A DNA stretch of 26,938 bases, from NCBI GenBank assembly GCA_018398765.1, contig JAHBMJ010001722.1, positions 1 through 26,938 on the forward strand, written 5' to 3'. The notes below the pieces were generated by a model that had not been told where the DNA came from, did no database searches, and worked only from the letters and a program-made list of their open reading frames with translations. Positions within the stretch are counted from its first letter, which is position 1; every line of letters begins with the position of its first letter. Both the position numbers and the translations under genes were made by a program. Source of the stretch: Chromera velia. Taxonomy: Eukaryota > Sar > Chromeraceae. Shown in pieces: positions 1 to 10,568 of the stretch.

Positions 1-1
1 A

Positions 2-36
<35 letters not shown>
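1..36. repeat. (AC)n microsatellite at the left edge
   Basis: The window opens with an almost pure CA dinucleotide run with one interruption near base 9. It lies downstream of the last visible allantoicase exon (minus strand), so it is probably inside an intron of that gene. Confidence 0.95.
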
Positions 37-39
<3 letters not shown>

Positions 40-351
40 ACAACGAAAACAAAAAGGATACGTGCAGAGGAAGAAAGCGGACTTAACAAAAAGAGAATGT
101 TGGGAAAAACGAAGAAAGAGGAGATGTCAGGAATGCAAAAACACAGTGGAAGGTCTCCACCGCGTAGCAACTGTGCAGCTGCGGGGGGGGTATCTGGGGG
201 AAGCAGGAGAGCAAGCATCATACTTCTTCACTTATCTCACAGAAGGAGCACTGCAGTCGGAGAAGAATAACACGGAGAGACAGGTAACAAGTAAGAAAAA
301 ATAGCCCCCGACAAGCAAACTAAAGAAGAGGGGGGGGACGACTCAACCCAC

Positions 352-1595
352 GTGAGCACATCCAGAGCCAGCAGGTCTGGCCGATCGATCCCCTCCACCT
401 TGCACGACTCCGGGAAGTTTCCCTTGAAGTGCTTTGTGTCCACAACAATGCGGTGGACAGTCCCGCGTCCAGCCAGCTTGAAGAGGGCCCAGTCATCACC
501 GATGAAGTTCGAAATCGTGCCGTCTGGCCCCGCAACCAGCACCGCGCTTCTCTCCTTCTTCCTCGCTGTCTCCCACCCGTTGCCCATGTTTGGTGCTACG
601 GTTGGCAACAGCATGTTGGGGGGAATACCGTAGTGCTGGTCCGACCAGGCTAGTGCCACCCCTCCGTTTGTGCAGAGTGCAAGGTCGACCTCTTTGTCAA
701 GAGATGAGGAGGGGGAAGGTGCCACCTCTCCATACACACGGAGACGGGCAATGCCTCCGTCAGGGTAAGCGTTCAGACGGAGATGAGTGAACTGCCCTCG
801 TTTGCCTTCGGGGATCTCAAAGAACGTCTTGCAGGTCTCTGCATACCCAGGGCCCAACCTCGTCTGTGGCATCAACTCCACCCACTCAACCCCCAGAGAC
901 GACAAAAGCGCATCTACGGCCTCGATGGCCTCGGGAGACGCGCACGTGCCCATCTTCCCAAGGCACTTATCAACTGCACCCCCAGCCACTCGAACCTGTT
1001 TGAGCTTCTTCTCAAGGTCGGGACAATTGATTGCCCACACAGAGGCGGCAGGCACGTTGTTGCCTGTGAAGAAGCGGGTGCTCAGCTCGAGGCCTCTGAC
1101 GGTGCCAGGAAGGCCCAGGCGAATCACACACCAGTCGTGTCCGGGAATGCGCTTTCTACGGGTCTCCCACCCATCCATCCACTTCCCGTAACTTGTAAAC
1201 TCCCCCTCCTTCCAGACGGGGTCTTCGGGGCTCAACAGGTTGTGGGCACATGCGAACCATTCGTCGGTCGCGAAGACCGCTTCCCCCCCGAAGGTTTCAC
1301 TTGAAAGGTCAGTCAAGGTCGTGAAATCAGGTGCATGCCCAGACGCCTTGGGCCCGGAGAAAGCAGACTGCAAGGCTTCTTTGCCTTGGAGAAGAAGTTT
1401 GAAGGGTCCAGTGATGGGTGCAGCAAGAGCACTCAGAATGCTGGTTGAGGCACCACCAGACTGAGCGATGGAAGAAGACGGAGGCGGAGGAGCAGGGGGA
1501 TCGGCTTCAACTTCGCCCCTCGCTCTTTTCTTCGGTCTGGCATCGTCAGACCTTACAGGGCTCTTTGATGGCGACTTGGAACGGGAAGAGCTCAT
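352..1595 (-). CDS. Allantoicase, first exon (3' part of gene off the left edge)
   Basis: Allantoicase (allantoate amidinohydrolase) splits allantoate into ureidoglycolate and urea in purine breakdown. The family is built from two tandem copies of the allantoicase domain. The first is here, from about residue 95 (DLSSETFGGEAVFATDEW) through GWETRRKR (142-149) to the typical end PDGGIARLRVYG. The second begins near residue 300 with another GWETARKK and a buried GDDWALFKL strand. The reading frame stays open for about 37 codons beyond base 352, but those residues (SSPPSSLVCLSG...) do not resemble the family. A donor, AC|GTGGGT, sits at 352/351, and the last third of domain 2, including its own PDGG-type ending, is missing. 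I therefore end the exon at 352; the remaining exon(s) must lie beyond base 1. The start at 1595 opens a Ser/Pro/Arg-rich extension of about 90 residues carrying a basic PKKRAR cluster, unusual for this enzyme. The gene is divergent from its right-hand neighbour. Confidence 0.9.
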
Positions 1596-1885
1596 CTTAC
1601 TTCACACACAGGAAGAAACAGAGGACGAAAGACGGAGACGGCTTACGTAGTTAAAGCCAAGACTGCGAGAAAAATCTCGGCAAAAGCAAACACGATCTTA
1701 CTGAGCTTTCCTGCACAATGCACTGAGGTGAATATTTCTTCTGCTGAGGCGTGTAAAGACTGAATAGCCCCTCGAGCCGGCAGATGTGATTGAACACGAG
1801 TGTGAGCTAGGACTATAGTTTTTATAGTCATGGCGCGTTAACTCTTTGATTGGGGAGGCGGTCATTCAATTCATTAATTGTCGAT

Positions 1886-2018
1886 CGGTCCCGGAAGGCG
1901 CGATTTCCGGTCACCTGTGCCGTCCCCAGCAGGCAAAATTTCGTGTCGAGCTGCGGTCCCGCAAGGCAAAATTCTGTGTCTGGTCGGTCCCCGAAGGCAG
2001 AGTTTTGGATCGTTTTGG
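1886..2018. repeat. Degenerate tandem repeat, four units of about 31-35 bp
   Basis: Four successive units begin at about 1886, 1921, 1954 and 1985. Each starts with a CGGTCCC-like heptamer, followed by a GAAGGC/GCAAGGC core and then an A/T-rich stretch (AAAATT, AGTTTT). The units are diverged, so this is an old or functionally constrained array rather than a fresh microsatellite. It lies in the shared upstream region of two divergent genes. Confidence 0.7.
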
Positions 2019-2149
2019 CTGTGAGTGAATTCCATGTATGGTACTGTTTTTAAGTGCTACTTACAGCGAGTGAAATTCTTTGAGAAAATGTTATGTGAAA
2101 ATTTCTGGCTGGGGCCCTTTTTAATGCCGCGCCCCCAAAATTAAAAAAA

Positions 2150-2186
2150 CCGTGGCCCCCGACGTCTGAACGCATTGGGGCCACGG
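2150..2186. repeat. Perfect 10-bp inverted repeat (hairpin)
   Basis: CCGTGGCCCC at 2150-2159 is the exact reverse complement of GGGGCCACGG at 2177-2186, separated by 17 bases. It adjoins the repeat cluster at 2193-2340. Confidence 0.7.
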
Positions 2187-2192
2187 CATGCT

Positions 2193-2340
2193 ATGTGTTG
2201 CCCCCAGAAAGTGTGGGACATCCGTTGCGTTTTAGACACACATTTTCGCTCTGTATTGGAAAAAAAAATATTTTTTCGTGCAACACCATGTGTTGCCCAC
2301 AGAAAGTGGGGACATCCCAAAATGTCCCACACTTTCTGTG
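2193..2340. repeat. Direct plus inverted repeat cluster
   Basis: The motif ATGTGTTGCCC.CAGAAAGTG, followed by GGGACATCC, occurs twice in direct orientation (about 2193-2224 and 2288-2318). A third copy of its core is inverted: ATGTCCCACACTTTCTG at 2322-2338 exactly complements CAGAAAGTGTGGGACAT at 2205-2221. The second and third copies form a hairpin of about 18 bp with one bulge and a short loop (2297-2340). This may be a remnant of a small foldback element or a structured upstream element; the sequence does not say which. Confidence 0.75.
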
Positions 2341-2511
2341 ACAACAGTTGCGGTCAAATAAGGGTGAGAAAAAAACCAAACCGAAAGTGAAAACTTTTGC
2401 TCCAGACGACCTCAGTATGGTGTGTAGAACCTCCCCATACGCGGCACATGTGCCAAAACGCGTTCCTAGACGATTTCATGGTAGTTTGAAAGTGCCCCCC
2501 CCTGAGTCGCA

Positions 2512-2592
2512 ATGGCGCTTCCTCGATACCTCGACGAGGTCAACTTGGACAAAGTGCGGACCATATTCTGCGAGCGACTTCGTCCAGGCAAG
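2512..2592 (+). other. Candidate first coding exon of the IRE1-like gene
   Basis: ATG in the context CGCAATGG opens 27 codons ([19 protein letters not shown]...) ending at a GTCAGT donor, the commonest donor type in this window. Phase 0 at the end matches the phase-0 exon at 3675. Codons are mostly C/G-ending, as in the later exons. The join crosses a 1.1-kb intron and has no homology support, so an alternative start (for instance Met at 4915) remains possible. Confidence 0.5.
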
Positions 2593-5500
2593 GTCAGTAG
2601 CTCTCTAGGCATCAGATATCGCTGTCGGAGGGCCCCATCAGCCTCTTTCATGAAGAATTTGGGCCAACCCTCTTGGGGGAGATGAAAGAGACGGGAAAGT
2701 GTTTGGGTTCAAAATGGCCTGTTGCACAAAAAGTAAAATTGAATGCACACCGGGTACGTACAGAAGATGAAACTTGTACAGAAGATAGAGGGAGAAAAGG
2801 GCTTTCTTTTGCACTTTGTTTCATTTGTGGGTCTTACCTGGTGTGCATCCAATTCTCGCTTGACTGTCCGATTGTCGATTTGGATGCAGGAAGCGAATCC
2901 GTTTTGTCGGTGGGGAGAACAGTGCCAGTTCTCCCATACACCGGCCTGGATTCGGAGACCCTGGGTAAGTACGGATCTGTGTTTTCCCTGAAAGCTGACT
3001 GTATTCAAAATGAGTCCGATTTGGGTGAGATCTCTGCAACTTTGGGTGGGGTTTCACTTTGTGGAAAGATCCCAAAACACAAATCTGCAAAGTGAATGCA
3101 CACCGGGAAATCCCATTTACTCAAAAGACACAAAAAGACTTGTCTCCATGTGTGTCAACTTTGGTCAAAGTTTCGTTTCTGGGTGTTTCCTGGTGTGCAT
3201 TCAATTTTCAATTTTCATCTGTTGATTGGAGACTCCAACGTTGCTTTGCCTGTCGGAGACGCCGAAACCAAAAGTCAAGTTTTTGCTCCCTGGCACCTCT
3301 TATTTCCACTTTTTTCACTTTCCGTACACTTTGCGCATCCAGTCTTCTCTCCTATTCACAGGGATTCGGTTTTCACTGCCCCATTTGCGAAATCAGCAAA
3401 TCGCCCCTTCTCCGCATACTCAGACAGTAACTGCCCCCCCCCCCCGTGTTCAGGGGACCCCTCCCACTGGTCCCTCCTCACATTCCAACCCACCCAAATA
3501 CGCTCCTAAGCCTCACCAGACATCCAAATCCATGTTGCCATGCATAGGAATCGGCGCTCAACCACCCATCAGGTCCGAGGCTCTGCCTGCCACTTCAGCC
3601 GAATCCCCCCTGCTCCCCCTCCTCCGTCCCCTCCCCTCACAGACATGCCTTCTTGCTTGCCCGCCTGTTTGCAGACCAAGTATAACTACAGCTACAACCT
3701 GTGTCCGGATGTCATCGTGTTCATTGACGACAATCAGGGCCACCACATCATAAACAACTGCCCCCGGTTCGTCCCCTTCTTGACCCCCTTTCTGCTTTCT
3801 TTTTGCCTGCCCCCGTTCCTTCCCCCTTTGCCTGCCACTTCCCCAGACTTCTTTCCCTCCCTCCTTCGTTCTCCTTTGTCTCCATCTGCCGCTCCCGCGA
3901 GTTCAGGAAGGGGAGGGAGTGAAAAAAGATGGGCGAAGTAGAAAGGGTCGAAGGTGAAGGTGGGGAAGGGGGCCGACAGGAGAAGGTGCTGCCCCTCCAT
4001 AGGATCCCGAGGAGCCCCAAAAACGCAAAGCTTTGGGTCTCCATGTTTCCTCTTGAAGAGAATTCGCTTCCCTGTCCGATGTCCATCCTGCTCTCTTGTA
4101 CTGAGCATGGTGCAATTCTCTCTTCTTTCCGTCCCTTGAACGCATCTCTCTGTCTCTTTTCTGCTGCCCTCATTCCTTCCACTCCCTCCCTGCGTCACCT
4201 CACTCCTCCCTGTATCTGTTGCGAGTGAATGCAGAGGGAGAAACTGCAGCTATGCGCATTCGAGGGAGGAGCAGTGGTACCACCCGTATCTGTACAAGAC
4301 GGTCGGTCAGTAGATAGGTCGGATAGTGTCAAAGGAAGGAAGGACGTGGGTGGGAAAGACGACCCAAAGGAAGGCCATTGATCTTTCATTCATTGCAAGA
4401 ATGAACGGATTTGCGTGCCCACGCCCAGAAAGAAGAAAGACTGCGTGGCCTCTGTGGTCTGTCTGCTTTCATGTCCAAATCCTTGCTGCTGCTTTTCCGA
4501 TGCATCTTCGTGAACCTCTCTTCCTCCCTTGCCTTCTCTGCCCTTTCTGGATTGCTTGCCTTTCTTCCGTTTCGCATGAAACACTTAAGGTTCAGTCGGG
4601 TTCTTTCAGGGTCTCCTCTCTTCTCTTTGTCTGACCGAGTCATCTCCGCTGCCTTCTTCTACGGAACAGAGAATGCTCTTTTTGAGATATTGTCAATGAA
4701 ATCATTGCAGTATTTCCCCATGAAGTCAGCAAAATCCGTTCTTCTAGACAGCGTTTCATTTGCACCACCACTCAAGGAAGGAAGTTCACGAGAAGGATCG
4801 AAGGACCTTGTCGTCATGTCAGTGAAAGGCAGAAGGGTCTTCTTGGGGCTTTAGACACTCTCTTGCATCCCGCCCCCCCACCTCCGTTTCTGTCTTCTTT
4901 TTCTATCTCTGCAGATGACTTGCGACCTCTACGAAGCTAATAGAGAATGCCCCAGATACTTCTGCCCACTCGCTCATGGTCACTTGGTTTAGAAGACGAC
5001 GGTTTTTTCGCCCTTTCTTGAGTGTACATACTACCTGCCTTTCTGTTTGTCTTCCTGTTTTTTTGCTTTTCCGTTCGTGTGTATGTGTGTCTTGCTTGCT
5101 CTTTGTTCGCTGCTTCTTACCTCATTCTTGCACCCCCCTTTTCTGTTCCTTTCATTTGACCTCGATCAGGATGCTTCAGGAGCCTATTTTTCCTTCTTCT
5201 CCCCTGTGGATCTCTTCTGTTCTGTCCTGTTATCTTTTGAAGCCTTTTCCATCTCCCTTCCGATCCCTCTTTGTCCTCTCCCTCTCTCAGGCCCTGAAGA
5301 GCTCCATGACCAGAAGGAGTTTTTCGACTTCCAGGAAGTCTTCAGGTTATTGGGGGGGAAGGATTGGGAGGGTTTGCTTCTTTTTCCTTCTCTGCCTCTG
5401 GGTGTCCTCGTTTGTCTCCTTCATTCCTTACTCTTTTTTGCACTTGTCTGTTGTTTCTTGCCTTCGCATTTCTTTCTTTCTTTCTTTCTTTCTTTCTTTG

Positions 5501-8500
5501 TTCCTTCCTTCTTTCCTCCCTCACCGCTTCTTCCCTCCCATCCGGCTACCATTTTTCCTTGTGAAAACCCTTCCCTCTTCTCCGTCGCAGCCCCATAAAG
5601 AGAGAGATAGAATACAACATGCTGTTACTTTGGTTCCCTCTGCATGTGCAGGTGCGCCTACGGAACAACCTCCCCCGAGCTCTGGCTCCCCCTGTCCTAC
5701 GAAAGTGGGCAGGCCCTCGTGTACAACGGATCGAAAGACACAGACCTGGCAGACTCTAACTGGGACACTCGCAGCATCAAAAAAGGGAGACGTCAGTCAG
5801 GCAGGAGGGAGGGAGGGAGGAGAGGAAGGGGGTAGGCTGGTGCTGGCCGTGAGGGTGTCAGGCTATGAATGGGAGTTCTTCTTGCTGACACAAGTGTGCA
5901 CGGCTTCCATTCCTCCATTTCATTCTTGCTCGTGCCTCTGTCCGTCTTTCTCTTTCGGAAGAGAAAAAGGAGAGAAAGGACAATACAGTCTGTCTGTCTG
6001 TCATGCAGTCTGTCTGTCTATCTGTCTGTCTGAAAGAAAGGAAACGAAAAAGCAAAGTAAAGAAAGGACGATATTGTCTGTCTGTCTGTCTGCCCCCCTT
6101 TCTGCAGACTCCTTGTTCGGTGCAGACGCCTCTGTAAGGAGCCAGGGGTTCCGTTCCTATCATGGCAGCAGCAGAGGGGGTCTGGGCAGGGGATTCCCTG
6201 GGTTCTCTGGAGGCAGTCAGAGAGGGGACAACATGAGCATGAACACCAGAAGGAGAGGCGACTTCAGAGGACAGTCCGACGACGGTGAGTGAGTCAGTAT
6301 TCATTCAATCAATCAGGGGGGGGAGCGGGGGCGGGATTTGATGGGGGGATCGATCAATGGTGCAGAAAGAAAGAAAGAAAGTAAGAAAGAAAGAAAGAAA
6401 GAAACGCAATTGAGTCGGCAACATGTGCGTAGTCAGCAGACATATGTGCCTGCGTACGTCGTGCTGATATGCAGTGAAAGCCTTCCAGAGAAGAAGGCAG
6501 AAACAAAATTTGCGGCCGAAATTCTGTCCGGAACGTGCACTGATTATTTCCTTTCTCATGAATGCCGAAAATCAAAGACTAAGGTGGCTGGCCGTACCTC
6601 AGCTTCCTCTTTTTTCTGTCTTCCCATTCCCATCTGATTGATGTGCACACAGCAGGCATGGGTGGACCTTCCCGAAACTACCCCGAGCCTCCACTGGCTC
6701 CCATCCAAGAGGACCACACAGGAGGGAGGGCAAAGGAAACAGATGTCGCAGAGTCAGTGAGTCAGTCAACGAGTAAGCTCATAGGAAGGCGGAAGGGACG
6801 GGAGTGGGGAAGAAACAGAAAGGGGACCCCTCCTCCTGAGTCTGGGACAAGCAAAGACTTATCTGCGGAGTCTGCACACTTTTCTTCAAAGGGAGAGTCT
6901 GGTCTCGGTTTTCCCCCCCTGTTCCAACGCACGGACGGGTAGAGAGCAGATTGAGTGAGTCCCTTTTCGTGTCTGGAGGGAATGGTGACCACACAGTTTT
7001 GTACATTCGAGGAGGATCTTTGTGTGAGTGTGCGTGCGTGATTGTGTGCGAATGGGTGTGTGTGTGAGTGAGTGAGTGAGTGAGTGAGTGCAGGCGGCTT
7101 GATGCGAAATTCTGCCAGACCTCTTTCGGGGACGAGGTGGGGGATTCCTGGGGGGGCATCAACGAAACGGGGTCGTACAACTCTATGGCGACTGTCGGGG
7201 TCTGCAGGTGGGTTTTTCGGTGCGCGTCCTGTGTCTATTTGATCAGATGCGTATTTGCACGCGGTCAATCGCACTGTCCTTCTTCCATTCCGTCCATGAC
7301 CACCCGTTTTTATGGAAAAAAACTATCCGTGAGCTCATAGACGTGCAGTCATGAGGATGATTGGATGAATGGACGAGTGAGTGAGTGTGCATGCAGAGAC
7401 GACGATCGCGTGAAAGTCTACGAAGGCCTCCGGAGGCAGTACTGGGTGGATGGCAGGAGTGTGATGGAATTCTGCGTGCAGAAGGTCGGAGGGAGGGAGA
7501 GAGGGACAGAAAGGGGGTGGGACAAAAAGAAAGTACCCTAAGCTGGAATGGTCATGCGTGTTTGTTTCGTCTGCGTGCCCTCCTATTGAATCAGTCCATC
7601 TCGAAACGGAAGGGTGCATGAGGGTTCAGAGAAACGAAGTGGCCCTCCCTCAATTTCTCGGGAACTGTCTGGGGGGACATCTTTATGGTCTTCACTCTTC
7701 CGTTCTTATTTTCTTCGCTGCATTTATCCTACGAAAGACACAGTGAACGCCGTTCTCCTTTCCCCTGTCTGCCTGCCTTCCCTGTCTGTCCCCGTAACTT
7801 CCCGAATGAACGGACCAACGAACAAAAAATGCAAAAACCCATCCATGCTTGCAGGAGATCCCCATCGACCGTTCCTGGTTGACTCAAGGGGCCCTGATCG
7901 AACTGGAGAACTGCCTGTCGACCCTCAAACTTCTGGGAGAGACCAGCCCCCACATCGTGAAGGTGAAGGGAACCTACTGCGTCAGCGAGACAGAGGTGGG
8001 TTGGCCAGGCAGATAGTGATGGGTTTGCTCCCTTCAATGTAAATTGGAAGAAAAGCAACCTCCTTCTCTTTCATTCCGTTTTCTGTCCTGTCATTTGAGC
8101 TTTTGTTCATACGCATGAATTGCTTGCCACTCATGTGTCTGTCTGGGTTCAGGGAAGTGCCGCGAACCCCTCTCTGTTCTACGTGGCTCTGGAGCGTTGT
8201 GAGGGTTCCCTGGGCTCTCCCACCTTCTGGACCCCCGCGATGATCGAGACAGCCAGGAGCCTCTACTCCGAGGTGTACATCAGACCCGAACGTCAGTAGG
8301 GTCGTGGAGGGCTGACTAGAAGATTGCTGTTTCAGGTCAAAATTCTCAAAAATACTTTTCTTCTTCACGCAGAATGTGCATCAAGCCTCAACGTGAGTCT
8401 GGGAACATGCGGACTAAACTTGTTGATTTCCTTGTAGACAACTGTTCGCTTGATGATTTTTGACTCAAGTGTGTTCTTTCTCCCTAACACCGCCTCGCTC

Positions 8501-8810
8501 CCCCCCCTCTCCCTCCCTCTCAGTGGTGGACCTGATGAGGCAGATGCTGGAGGGTCTGCGTGATATGCACCAGGCCAACATCCCCCACGGCCGACTGCAC
8601 CCGAACAACATCCTCATCAAGGTCTCCCGGAAGCGCAGAGGGGCAGGGAGTGCGAGTGAGGGGGTTTCCCCTGTCTCCTCTGGGAGCAAGAGGGGAGACG
8701 CAGTGGTGAAGATCGGGGACATCTGCGGGATCCTTCGGTATCTTTCCATCTTCTTCCTCGTGGAGGTCGAGGGACCAGGAGGGAAGAAGTCCGCAGGCAT
8801 TAATTCGCAG

Positions 8811-8867
<57 letters not shown>

Positions 8868-8936
8868 TGGGTAGGTGTGTGGGTGGATGGGTGGGTGGGT
8901 GGCTGGTGTGTGTGCATGTGTGTTTGCGTGTGTGTT

Positions 8937-8977
<41 letters not shown>

Positions 8978-9034
8978 GTGTGTGGGTGCGTGGGTGGCTG
9001 GTGTGTGTGCGTGTGTGTGTGCGTATGTGTGTGC

Positions 9035-9068
<34 letters not shown>

Positions 9069-10527
9069 AAGGTTGGTCATTTTGCGGCCGTATGGGGTGC
9101 TGAAGGCAATTTCGAGTTTGACTGGAGTTGTTCTCCTGATGGCATCACGTTTGCCCTGTGGAGTCTACGTGTACGCTTATCAAGTCACTCATACGAGCTT
9201 CCTGTCCTTTCCATGCTTACCCCGAATTGCTCCTCCTGTCATATGCCATCACTAGAATCTGTCATGCCTTCGATCATGCTTTTGCGCTGCCTGTTCGCAA
9301 CTGCTAATCGAAACACATATTGTGCTTTTGTTAACCGTTGCTCTCAGACAATCATCAAGAAGATCGAGCAGTCCTACGCCGACCTGATGTGGAGACCTCC
9401 TGAGTTCATCGCCAGACTGTCGAACATGGTGAAGGAAATCTACCACAGACAGCAGACACAGGGAAAGATTTCCTCTGGAGAGGGGAACAAGCCGGTCGAG
9501 CACGTCAGTCTCTCTGGTGTCCTTGTATTCGCTTCCCTCTCTACTTGTCTGTCTTCGATCCTTTTCATGGGCTAGTCAACATGCACTGTTCTCTCTCTTG
9601 AAAAACAGATCGAGTCCAAAAAGCATCGCATCGAGTTTCTCTTTTTAGGCATGTCGGGATGAATGGGTCGCCACCTCTTCGTGTCTCTACACGCGCTCTA
9701 CGTGTATGTGTGTGCGTGTGAGAGAGAGAGAGAGAGAGAGAGAGTCAGTTGAAGAGTGAGTCTCTGTCTCTCTGTTCACCGGCCCGTCTCTGAGCCCTGT
9801 CTGATTGGCAGTATGTGTTCTCAACTAGTGTTGTCCCCTTTGTCCCTCATTTGTTGTGGGAACAGATTTTCGGCCCCGAGTCCTTCGGAGAGAAGAGCGG
9901 GGACACCTTCAGGGCCAAGAGAGTTGCCTTTCTAAAGGCTGCAGACGTGTGGAGTTCCGGTGTGATTCTCTTCTTCATGGCGACTGGAGGAAAGCACCCG
10001 TTCGGGGACACATCGAAGCACTCCCCCTGTGTGAGGGCTATCAAGGGAGACCTGAGGGTCAACATGGAACTGGTCGGTCAGTGGAGTCATTTGATCAGAT
10101 GCCTAGCTAGAGTCTATCAGGAAAAAGAGATTTCTTGGTTTGGGGAGTCGGCAGTTGGGCAGTCGTGAAGAAGAGGAGCAAACTTCATCACATTCACAAG
10201 GCATCTGAACAGGGCAGGGAAGTCCCCAATGTGGTCCGTCCAGTCTGGACTGAAGCTCTGTGCGTCTTTTGTCAGTCTTCTGAATTTTCTTGATTGAACT
10301 ATGACGCCTGAACGTGATCGTCTGACTTGCAGCTGAGGAGGAAGCCGATCTTGAGGGATCTTGTGAACAAGATGCTGGCGACGAATCCCTTCAAGAGACC
10401 GAGCATCGAACAGGTCAGTCAGCCAGACTTACAGGGAAAAGTGGGGAGGGACTTTGTATTGCTGACTGCCGGAGCGAGACGATTGAGGGAGCTCTTCTGC
10501 CCTTTCCTTCTTTCTTCCTTTCTTTCT

Positions 10528-10568
<41 letters not shown>

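Larger units (their letters stand above)
1600..2511. other. Divergent intergenic region between allantoicase and the IRE1-like gene
   Basis: About 900 bases lie between the two inferred start codons and must hold both promoters. No convincing coding exon is visible. What it does hold is a degenerate tandem repeat (1886-2018) and a group of inverted and direct repeats (2150-2340). No TATA box or other core promoter element can be assigned with confidence. Confidence 0.6.
7094..10413 (+). other. IRE1/RNase L-type kinase domain, catalytically degenerate
   Basis: This region contains eight exons. The N-lobe has no GxGxxG loop. K308 in FCVQK sits where the ATP-binding Lys is expected, and helix C carries Glu (IELENCL). 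[12 protein letters not shown] matches the IRE1-type hinge. The catalytic loop is HGRLHPNN (423-430) in place of HRDLKPxN, so the catalytic Asp is Arg and the following Lys is His. DFG is replaced by DIC (467-469). The APE region is PPE (514-516). DVWSSG (576-581) and the C-lobe helices ([18 protein letters not shown]) are well kept. The domain most likely binds and scaffolds rather than phosphorylates. Confidence 0.75.

Noticed and set aside
352-1595. Allantoicase ending at the in-frame stop near base 237
   Set aside because: Residues after base 352 do not match the family, a GTGGGT donor is present, and the second domain would be incomplete. The gene more likely continues left of the window.
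3767-3768. GTTCGT as the donor of exon 2
   Set aside because: Its phase leads to an immediate stop in the next exon at 4915. The in-frame GTCCCC at 3771 is preferred, with low confidence.
4976-6292. 438-codon plus-strand open frame
   Set aside because: It reads through introns rich in TTTC and TGTC repeats (Phe/Leu/Ser runs). Only short parts coincide with exons supported by splice sites and phase.
8465-9103. Long Cys/Val (plus) and His/Thr (minus) open frames
   Set aside because: They are translations of the (CT)n-(GT)n microsatellite, which has no stop codons in some frames.
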